This document shows, piece by piece, positions 1-5,818 of a stretch of 8,939 nt of DNA. The position numbers and the translations under genes were made by a program. The stretch is from Ignavibacteriaceae bacterium (GTDB lineage Bacteria > Bacteroidota > Ignavibacteria > Ignavibacteriales > Ignavibacteriaceae), in the NCBI GenBank assembly GCA_025449775.1, contig JANWIS010000002.1:1-8939 (forward strand), in the 5' to 3' direction. Within the stretch, counting starts at the first letter, position 1, and the number at the start of each line of letters is the position of its first letter. A model generated the notes under the pieces. It made no database searches. It saw only the letters and a list, made by a program, of their open reading frames with translations, and was not told the DNA's origin.

Positions 1-1
1 G

Positions 2-82
2 ATTATTGATACCAGAACAGGAGCGACATATAGAGTCGTGGGTGACGAAGTTCCCGTACCTTGGTCTTTAGAAATAAAATAA
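2..82 (+). CDS. C-terminal end of an unidentified protein (partial)
   Basis: An open frame enters from the left edge and closes at a TAA at 80-82, giving the last 26 residues of a protein. The visible tail begins IIDTRTGATYRVV and ends VPWSLEIK. It has no membrane segment and no motif I can assign. The case for coding rests on an uninterrupted frame with ordinary amino-acid composition over only 26 codons, so it is modest. It lies on the same strand as the dehydrogenase cluster but is separated from it by an oppositely oriented gene, so it is unlikely to be co-transcribed with it. I see no hairpin terminator in the bases just after the stop. Confidence 0.45.
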   Translation: MIDTRTGATYRVVGDEVPVPWSLEIK

Positions 83-149
83 TAGCAAAACAAATTTTCA
101 ATTGGCGATCTAACAATCAGATGAATTAAATTGTAAAATTTTCTTGACA

Positions 150-239
150 TCAATAAACTACTTAAAATATGTCCCACCGGAAGTTCTTCAACTTAAAGAA
201 ATAGAGAAGCCTGTTCCTGATTACTTGGTAAGTAACAGA
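150..239 (+). pseudogene. Remnant of a zinc-type alcohol dehydrogenase / quinone oxidoreductase (MDR family) N-terminus
   Basis: The frame through 168-218 reads YVPPEVLQLKEIEKPVP. This closely resembles the start of medium-chain dehydrogenase/reductase proteins, which commonly begin with a K-Y-G-x-P-E-V-L-x-L-x-E-V-x-K-P pattern. After the second proline the match continues only loosely (DYLVSN against the family's D-E-V-L-V-K) and a TGA follows at 240-242. No ATG sits in frame at the expected place: the frame is open back to a TAA at 111-113 without a convincing start. No nucleotide-binding domain or catalytic region follows, and the downstream bases are occupied by an oppositely oriented gene whose last codons overlap this stretch. 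I read it as a short relic of a deleted gene. The identification is from memory of the family, over roughly 20 residues. Confidence 0.55.
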
Positions 240-1279
240 TGATAAAATGTTGTTGATAAAAAAGTTCGTATCCTGCCCAACCCTCTTTTGTGAACTGAAT
301 TTTTCCAGCAATAATTAACAATCTCCCTGAATTGGGGAAACATTGAGATTATTTCATCCAAATCTTTTGAATACTCGGATTTTCTTCCCGCAACAAATTT
401 CTTGAAATATTTTTTTATTATAGGAGCGACTATCACATACCACACAAAAGTAATTACAAGTGATCGTACTATCATTATAAGGACTGAAGCCGTAATACTC
501 TCTTTTAACCCATCTGTTAGAGAAGATAAAATAATTAGACTTGTTGATAAAACAATTATGAAAATTCCTGTAGACCTAATCAGCCTTCTCTTTTTTTTAC
601 TTCTGATTTTACTCGGGAATTCTTCGTTAACTTTATTTATGATTGAGGTTGTAATAAGGTTTTTATAATAATTTATTTTTTGAGGAAGATTACCTGCATA
701 AAGTCCAACAAAAAATCCGGCAATCAAATGAATAAATACGTAAGCAGCGATGATGAGGTAACCATAATTCAATTCAGGATAAGCTATATTAAAAATTTCA
801 GCGGTTACTTGTTTAATAAAAATATCGAGCGATTCCCACAAAGTATTACCGAAAAGTATTGTCAAAATAATTATCTTCTGAACTCCTGAAAATAACAACA
901 CTAAGATTCCAAGGAATAACGCAGACAATTTATAAAACTTTTTTGCAGGAAATAATAAAAATCCCAAAACACCCTGCAAGGAAACAGCTAAATAAGCTGC
1001 GAGTGGTGTGTGAGGACTTACAACTGCCTTTATTAAAATTACTATCAATGTTGATCTAAGGATCTCCCTTTTACTTTTTGTGAACAGAGCAATTAAGGAA
1101 ATAAAAAGTACCGATGCAGAAGAAATAAATAACCCTCTGAATGGAATTTTCAGCGCATGCAAAACCCCGCCAAATGCAGATTCACTAAATGCCCAAAGTG
1201 CAGTAATTCTAGGAATAGCTAGTCTTTCTTCTACCAATTCGCGTGGTGTGTAATCAGGATTTTTGCTGGAGTTTGTCAT
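221..1279 (-). CDS. Multi-pass integral membrane protein of unknown function
   Basis: The protein is 352 residues if it starts at the ATG at 1277-1279. A TTG at 1298-1300 would add seven residues (LLILLK before the Met) but is less likely, because the soluble polar N-terminus begins naturally at MTNSSKNPDY. Hydrophobic segments lie at about residues 48-66, 75-110 (probably two), 118-145, 172-196, 235-256 and 262-288, giving roughly six to eight membrane spans. A short soluble N-terminus carries a conserved-looking PRITALWAFSESAFGGVLHA stretch. A very basic cytoplasmic loop (SKIRSKKKRRLIRS, about 224-237) separates a first block from a final two-span block. The compact first block, rich in small residues, recalls substrate-binding (S) components of vitamin or metal transporters, but I cannot name a family and this is only an impression. 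The last ~20 residues overlap a decayed gene fragment, so the C-terminus may not be ancestral. It diverges from lpdA. Confidence 0.75.
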   Translation of the reverse strand: MTNSSKNPDYTPRELVEERLAIPRITALWAFSESAFGGVLHALKIPFRGLFISSASVLFISLIALFTKSKREILRSTLIVILIKAVVSPHTPLAAYLAVSLQGVLGFLLFPAKKFYKLSALFLGILVLLFSGVQKIIILTILFGNTLWESLDIFIKQVTAEIFNIAYPELNYGYLIIAAYVFIHLIAGFFVGLYAGNLPQKINYYKNLITTSIINKVNEEFPSKIRSKKKRRLIRSTGIFIIVLSTSLIILSSLTDGLKESITASVLIMIVRSLVITFVWYVIVAPIIKKYFKKFVAGRKSEYSKDLDEIISMFPQFREIVNYCWKNSVHKRGLGRIRTFLSTTFYHLLLTK

Positions 1280-1552
1280 CTTTAATAAAATCAGAAGCAA
1301 TATTGAAAATTGTAAGTGAAGATAAAATTCTATGAAACATTATTCACTAATAAAATGAAATAGTCAAATTATCATTGGCCGGTATTCTTGGTGAAACAAA
1401 TTCGTTTAAATTTTTTCATTTAAGTATTGCTATTGTGTGATCTTAGAAACATTATTGAACCAATTAGTCAAAATTAATCCGTCCTGGTTTTCTTTTTAAA
1501 CGATGCTTGGTTATATTTAGCTCAATCTCAATTAATATATTTCCCATAACTT
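1280..1552. other. Divergent intergenic region between the membrane protein and lpdA
   Basis: This AT-rich spacer of 273 bases separates two divergently read genes and must hold their promoters. I see no small open frame of note, no strong inverted repeat and no RNA gene. For lpdA, TATATT at 1512-1517 is a possible -10 (five of six consensus bases), but no good -35 lies at the right distance. TAATAT at 1533-1538 is a weaker alternative that would leave a leader of only a few bases. Neither is strong enough to list as a promoter. Confidence 0.5.
1339..1367 (-). promoter_or_regulatory. Candidate sigma70-type promoter for the membrane-protein gene
   Basis: Read on the - strand, TTGACT (1367-1362) is followed after exactly 17 bases by AATAAT (1344-1339). 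Each hexamer matches five of six bases of the classical -35 and -10 consensus. The -10 ends about 60 bases before the ATG at 1279, which leaves a normal leader. The surroundings are AT-rich, so a chance match is possible, and Bacteroidota housekeeping promoters often use a different consensus. Confidence 0.35.
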
Positions 1553-2956
1553 ATGCAGAAACAATACGATATAGCAGTCCTTGGCGGCGGACCCGGTGGA
1601 TATGTTGCAGCCATTCGCGCAGGACAGTTAGGTTTTAAAACAGTAATCATAGATAAAGATAATCTTGGTGGAATTTGTTTAAACTGGGGTTGTATTCCCA
1701 CAAAATCATTACTGAAGAACGCTGAAATATTTGACCAAATTAAAAATCATGGCCAGGATTTTGGAATCAAAGCTTCAGGTCTTGAGTACGATTTTACCCG
1801 GATAATTAAAAGAAGCCGTGATATTTCTGATAAGATATCTAAAAATGTTGAAATTCTAATAAAGAAGAATAAAGTTGATCACATCAGGGGATTCGGAAAA
1901 TTAATTTCAAACAAAGCGATTGAGATTTCGGATCCACAAGGTAAAACAATAGATTCAATTAAAGCTGATAGAATTATTATCGCAACAGGTGCTCGTTCCA
2001 GATCTGTTCCGGCAATTCCTGTTGATAAGACAAATATCATCACCAGCACTGAAGCAATGATACTTAAAGAAATTCCGAAAGAATTGATTGTCATCGGTGC
2101 CGGTGCAATTGGTATCGAGTTTGCATATTTCTATGCAACATTCGGATCAAAAGTTACAATCATCGAGATGATGAAAAATATTTTACCGATTGAAGATGAG
2201 GAGATTTCGGTTGCACTCGAAAAAATATTTAAGAAAAAAGGAATTGATATCATCACAAATTCTACAGTTGAAAAAGCTGAAGTAAAAGGAAAGAAGGTAA
2301 ACGTCATAGTAAACACAAATGGTCAGAAAAAAGAATTAAGTGCTGATAAAGTTCTGAATGCGATTGGTGTTGTCGGAAATGTAGAAGGGTTCGGACTTGA
2401 AAAACTTGGTATTCAGGTAGAAAAAAATAATATAAAAGTTAATAAAGATACTTACGAAACAAATGTTTCCGGAATTTTTGCGATCGGCGATGTAATTGGT
2501 GCTCCTTGGCTTGCACATGTTGCATCGGCTGAGGGAATACATTGTGTTGAAAAAATAAAAGGGATTCATCATCCTTCTATAGATTATGATAATATTCCCG
2601 GCTGTACTTATTGTCAGCCTCAAGTTGCAAGTGTTGGGTTGACTGAAGCAAAAGCAAAAGAAAAAGGATATAAAATAAAAGTTGGTAAATTTCCATTCCT
2701 CGCATGCGGAAAAGCTTTTGCAATTGGTGAACGCGATGGGTTTGTTAAATTAATATTCGATGAAAAGTATGGAGAAATTCTTGGAGGACATATTATTGGA
2801 TGCGAAGCAACTGAAATGATTGCCGAGATTACATTGGCACGATCGCTTGGAGCAACTGGTGAATCTCTAATAAAAACAATTCATGCTCATCCTACTTTGT
2901 CTGAATCTGTGATGGAAGCTGCTGCAAATGCTTATGGTGAAGCTATTCATATTTAA
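1553..2956 (+). CDS. lpdA: Dihydrolipoyl dehydrogenase (E3)
   Basis: This flavoprotein reoxidises the dihydrolipoyl arms of 2-oxoacid dehydrogenases (and of the glycine cleavage H protein) with NAD+, in the cytoplasm as a homodimer. At 467 residues it has the normal length. The FAD-binding GGGPGG motif is at residues 11-16. The redox-active disulfide is C42 and C47 in GGICLNWGCIPTKSLL. The NAD-binding motif GAGAIG is at 182-187, and the second FAD motif (IFAIGDV) at about 308-314. The C-terminal HAHPTLSES carries the catalytic His446-Glu451 pair. All key residues are present. It starts at ATG 1553, eight residues before the FAD motif, with no Shine-Dalgarno in front. It is first in the cluster, nine bases ahead of lipB. 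Clustering with E1 and E2 suggests it is the dedicated E3 of this complex, though an LPD can serve several complexes. Confidence 0.97.
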   Translation: MQKQYDIAVLGGGPGGYVAAIRAGQLGFKTVIIDKDNLGGICLNWGCIPTKSLLKNAEIFDQIKNHGQDFGIKASGLEYDFTRIIKRSRDISDKISKNVEILIKKNKVDHIRGFGKLISNKAIEISDPQGKTIDSIKADRIIIATGARSRSVPAIPVDKTNIITSTEAMILKEIPKELIVIGAGAIGIEFAYFYATFGSKVTIIEMMKNILPIEDEEISVALEKIFKKKGIDIITNSTVEKAEVKGKKVNVIVNTNGQKKELSADKVLNAIGVVGNVEGFGLEKLGIQVEKNNIKVNKDTYETNVSGIFAIGDVIGAPWLAHVASAEGIHCVEKIKGIHHPSIDYDNIPGCTYCQPQVASVGLTEAKAKEKGYKIKVGKFPFLACGKAFAIGERDGFVKLIFDEKYGEILGGHIIGCEATEMIAEITLARSLGATGESLIKTIHAHPTLSESVMEAAANAYGEAIHI

Positions 2957-2965
2957 ATATTGATT

Positions 2966-3664
2966 ATGCAAGTTAGAACACTGACATATTCTGATCTTGG
3001 CTTCATTGATTATAAAGAAGCCTGGGATTTACAAAAGGAAATATTCTCGCAAAGATTATTACATAAAACGGAAGATGTACTTTTACTTCTTGAACACCCT
3101 AATACCTACACATTGGGCAGAACTGCACACAAAGAAAATTTAAAAGGATCAGAAGATTATCTCAAACAAAATAAAATTTCGATTTACGATATTGATCGCG
3201 GCGGAGATATAACTTACCACGGTCCCGGACAAATAGTTGGCTATCCCATCATTGATCTAAATAACTGGTATAAAGACACACATAAATATTTACGTGCACT
3301 TGAGGAAGTAATTATCCGAACTTGCAATGAATACCATTTACCTGCTGAAAGAAATTCAGAACATACAGGTGTCTGGATAAGTGATAGAAAAATTGCTGCG
3401 ATCGGTATTAAAGTAAGTCAATGGATTACGATGCACGGTTTTGCTTTCAATGTAAACACTGATCTGAACTTATTCGGTGGTATTATTCCCTGTGGGATTA
3501 AGGATAAATCAGTTACTTCATTAAAAGAAGAATTAAAGAAAGAAATTAATATCCAGGAAGTGAAAGAAATATTGCTTGAAAATTTTAAAGATGTTTTCGG
3601 ATATGGTGAGATTGTGAGCTCTTACAAAAATGAAATACTTCAACAAAATTTTATCAACATTTAA
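2966..3664 (+). CDS. lipB: Octanoyl-[acyl-carrier-protein]:protein octanoyltransferase
   Basis: LipB moves an octanoyl group from acyl carrier protein to the target lysine of lipoyl domains, the first step of endogenous lipoate synthesis. The protein is 232 residues from the ATG at 2966. A TTG at 2960 in the same frame would add two residues and is less likely. Family signatures are clear: LLLLEHPNTYTLGR, then RGGDITYHGPGQIVGYP, then RKIAAIGIK, then the GGIIPCGI block. Cys176 (PCG) is the acyl-thioester nucleophile and Lys142 (RKIAAIG) its partner. The 34-residue spacing between them equals that of E. coli Lys135/Cys169. No Shine-Dalgarno precedes the start, and with only nine bases after the lpdA stop, translation is probably coupled to lpdA. 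Its job in this cluster is presumably to load the two lipoyl domains of the E2 encoded two genes downstream. Confidence 0.96.
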   Translation: MQVRTLTYSDLGFIDYKEAWDLQKEIFSQRLLHKTEDVLLLLEHPNTYTLGRTAHKENLKGSEDYLKQNKISIYDIDRGGDITYHGPGQIVGYPIIDLNNWYKDTHKYLRALEEVIIRTCNEYHLPAERNSEHTGVWISDRKIAAIGIKVSQWITMHGFAFNVNTDLNLFGGIIPCGIKDKSVTSLKEELKKEINIQEVKEILLENFKDVFGYGEIVSSYKNEILQQNFINI

Positions 3665-3679
3665 TCAAAAGGTTTTTCG

Positions 3680-5797
3680 ATGGCAAGAAAAAATTTGAAT
3701 CATATTGTTGAGTCTGGAAAAAAATCGGCTACCAAAGGAAAACCGACGAACGGTAAAGAATTCAAAAAGGAATCCGGAAAAAATTTAATGGGATTTGATA
3801 AGAAACAATTAATTGAAATTTTAAGGATGATGATTCGATCCCGATGTATTGATATTAAAGCAATGAATCTTCTTAAACAGGGAAAAACTTTTTTCCATAT
3901 TGCTGCGGAAGGTCACGAAGCTGTACAAATGGCAATAGGATTATTACTCGATCCAAAAAAGGATTGGCTATTTCCATATTACAGAGACCTCGGAACAGTT
4001 TTGATGGCAGGTTTAACTCCGGAAGAAGTTTTTCTTGGAACTTTTGCAAAAGCAAATGATCCGGCAAGCGGTGGAAGACAACTGCCTGTTCATTGGGGAA
4101 TGATAAATGCTCAGGTTCCATCGCAATCAAGTCCGACCGGAACTCAATTTTTACAGGCAGTTGGAACTGCACTTGCATCTAAGAAAAAAGGAATTAAAAA
4201 TGTATCGTACGTAAGCAGTGGTGAAGGCACAACAAGTCAGGGAGAATTTCATGAAGCAGTCAACTGGGCAAGCAGGGAAAAGCTTCCTGTTCTTTTTGTA
4301 ATCCAGAATAATAAATATGCTATTTCCGTTCCGGTCGAACATCAGACTGCAGGCAAAGGCGGTTCTGTTGCAGAAATGATGGCCGGTTTTCATTCACTAT
4401 TAAGAATGAAGATTGATGGCACAGACTTTTTTGAATCATATCATAAAGTAAGCGAAGCAATTGATTATATAAAAAGTGGAAAAGGTCCTGCACTTGTTGA
4501 AGCTGAAGTTGTGAGACTTCAATCGCATTCCTCTTCCGATGATCAGAAAAAATATAGAAAGCATGATGAACTTGAAAAAGATAAACAGAACGATCCGATA
4601 GAAAAGTTTGTTGCAAAACTGAAAGCTGAAGGAGTTCTTACAGATGATGATTTTAAAAAAATATGGAAAGAAGTTAACTCTGAAGTTGAAGAGGCATCTG
4701 TCAAGGCGTTCAATGCTGACGATCCGGATCCAAAAGATTCAACAAAATATGTTTTCGATGAAAGCGGATTGAAAGAATCTTTTGAATATGAAAAAGGTTC
4801 AAGCGGAGAAAAAATTGTGCTGGTCGATGCAATTAATCATGCACTTCACGAAGAGATGAAACGAAATAATGATATGTACATTTTCGGTGAAGATATTGCA
4901 GATAAAAAAGGCGGAGTATTTACTGCGACGAAAGGACTTTCAACTAATTTCGGGGACGACAGAGTTTTTAATTCTCCTCTTGCTGAAGCCAGCATACTTG
5001 GTGTTGCAAACGGAATGGCACTTACAGGATTGAAACCCGTTGTTGAAATTCAGTTTGGTGATTACATCTGGCCTGCATTTATGCAGATGAAAAATGAAAC
5101 AGCACCAATGCGTTATCGATCGAACAATGCATGGTCTGTACCGGTTGTTGTGCGAGTTGCTGTCGGCGGTTATATTCATGGCGGTTTATGTCACAGTCAA
5201 AATATCGAAGCAATTTATGCTCACGTACCTGGAATTTATATTGCGTTTCCAAGCAATTCAGCTGATGCAAAAGGATTACTAAAAACTGCATGCAGAATTA
5301 ATGATCCAGTACTTTTTTGCGAACATAAAGGACTTTACAGGCAAAGTTTTGCAATTACTCCGGAACCAGGTGACGATTATCTCGTTCCTTTTGGAAAAGC
5401 AAAAGTAGTTAAAGAAGGAAAAGATTTAACTGTTGTCTCTTATGGGTTGTCGATGTGGGATTCTCTTTTTGCTGCAAAAAAACTTGAAGATGAAATTGGT
5501 TGTTCAATTGAAGTGATAGATCTAAGAACAATTATTCCACTTGATGAAGAAACAATTTACAACTCGGTTAAGAAGACAAATAAAGTAATTGTAATTCATG
5601 AAGATACTTTAACAGGTGGCTTCGGAGCTGAAATTGTTGCAAGGATATCTGACAACTGTTTCCAATTTCTGGATGGACCGGTCAAAAGAGTTGCAGCACA
5701 GGATACACACATTCCATACTCTCCGATTCTGGAGGTAGAAGTTTTACCATCACGACAAAAGATTTACAGTGCTATTAAAGAATTAATTGAGTTTTAA
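3680..5797 (+). CDS. Fused E1 alpha-beta of a 2-oxoacid dehydrogenase (likely branched-chain type)
   Basis: This thiamine-diphosphate enzyme decarboxylates a 2-oxoacid and reductively acylates the lipoyl arm of E2. In 705 residues it joins what are usually two subunits. A Lys-rich low-complexity N-terminus covers ~1-38. The alpha part covers ~40-345, with the cofactor motif starting at GEG 181-183 and ending in Asn-Asn 210-211. A linker follows at ~345-375. The beta part covers ~377-705, with GED 403-405, the ThDP-contacting Glu436 in SPLAEASILG, and His505 in GGLCHSQ. The alpha motif has Glu where the textbook motif GDG has Asp; I believe this is usual in this fused family. HSSSDDQKKYR (283-293) resembles the loop of branched-chain E1 alpha (HHSTSDD...YR) more than that of pyruvate E1 alpha (GHSMSDP), so branched-chain 2-oxoacids are favoured. 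The start has a weak AAAAGG (3667-3672) seven bases upstream and follows lipB by 15 bases. Confidence 0.93.
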   Translation: MARKNLNHIVESGKKSATKGKPTNGKEFKKESGKNLMGFDKKQLIEILRMMIRSRCIDIKAMNLLKQGKTFFHIAAEGHEAVQMAIGLLLDPKKDWLFPYYRDLGTVLMAGLTPEEVFLGTFAKANDPASGGRQLPVHWGMINAQVPSQSSPTGTQFLQAVGTALASKKKGIKNVSYVSSGEGTTSQGEFHEAVNWASREKLPVLFVIQNNKYAISVPVEHQTAGKGGSVAEMMAGFHSLLRMKIDGTDFFESYHKVSEAIDYIKSGKGPALVEAEVVRLQSHSSSDDQKKYRKHDELEKDKQNDPIEKFVAKLKAEGVLTDDDFKKIWKEVNSEVEEASVKAFNADDPDPKDSTKYVFDESGLKESFEYEKGSSGEKIVLVDAINHALHEEMKRNNDMYIFGEDIADKKGGVFTATKGLSTNFGDDRVFNSPLAEASILGVANGMALTGLKPVVEIQFGDYIWPAFMQMKNETAPMRYRSNNAWSVPVVVRVAVGGYIHGGLCHSQNIEAIYAHVPGIYIAFPSNSADAKGLLKTACRINDPVLFCEHKGLYRQSFAITPEPGDDYLVPFGKAKVVKEGKDLTVVSYGLSMWDSLFAAKKLEDEIGCSIEVIDLRTIIPLDEETIYNSVKKTNKVIVIHEDTLTGGFGAEIVARISDNCFQFLDGPVKRVAAQDTHIPYSPILEVEVLPSRQKIYSAIKELIEF

Positions 5798-5800
5798 TCT

Positions 5801-5808
5801 AAGGAGGT
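5801..5808 (+). promoter_or_regulatory. Strong Shine-Dalgarno for the E2 gene
   Basis: AAGGAGGT is a near-perfect anti-16S match, ten bases before the ATG at 5819. It fixes the start and stands out because lpdA, lipB and lipA have no recognisable site and E1 only a weak one. It lies in the 21-base gap after the E1 stop. Confidence 0.85.
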
Positions 5809-5818
5809 TTGTTTAAGA

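Noticed and set aside
144..172. TTGACA at 144-149 as a + strand -35 element
   Set aside because: No good -10 lies at 16-18 bases (ATATGT at 17), and no intact + strand gene follows; it falls in the dehydrogenase relic.
262..290. Possible tRNA 3' end or att-like remnant: GTTCGTATCC followed by TGCCCAA on the + strand looks like a T-loop plus acceptor strand
   Set aside because: The T-stem does not pair (AAAAG against CCTGC), the near-invariant A58 is missing and no partner TTGGGCA lies upstream. The stretch is also read through by the membrane-protein gene.
402..889. Two small + strand open frames (88 and 69 residues) opposite the membrane-protein gene
   Set aside because: They are antisense to a longer, coherent membrane protein, have no ribosome site and show no recognisable features.
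1507..1538. TTGGTT / TAATAT as the lpdA promoter
   Set aside because: The spacing is 20 bases, the -10 matches four of six, and the resulting leader would be only a few bases.
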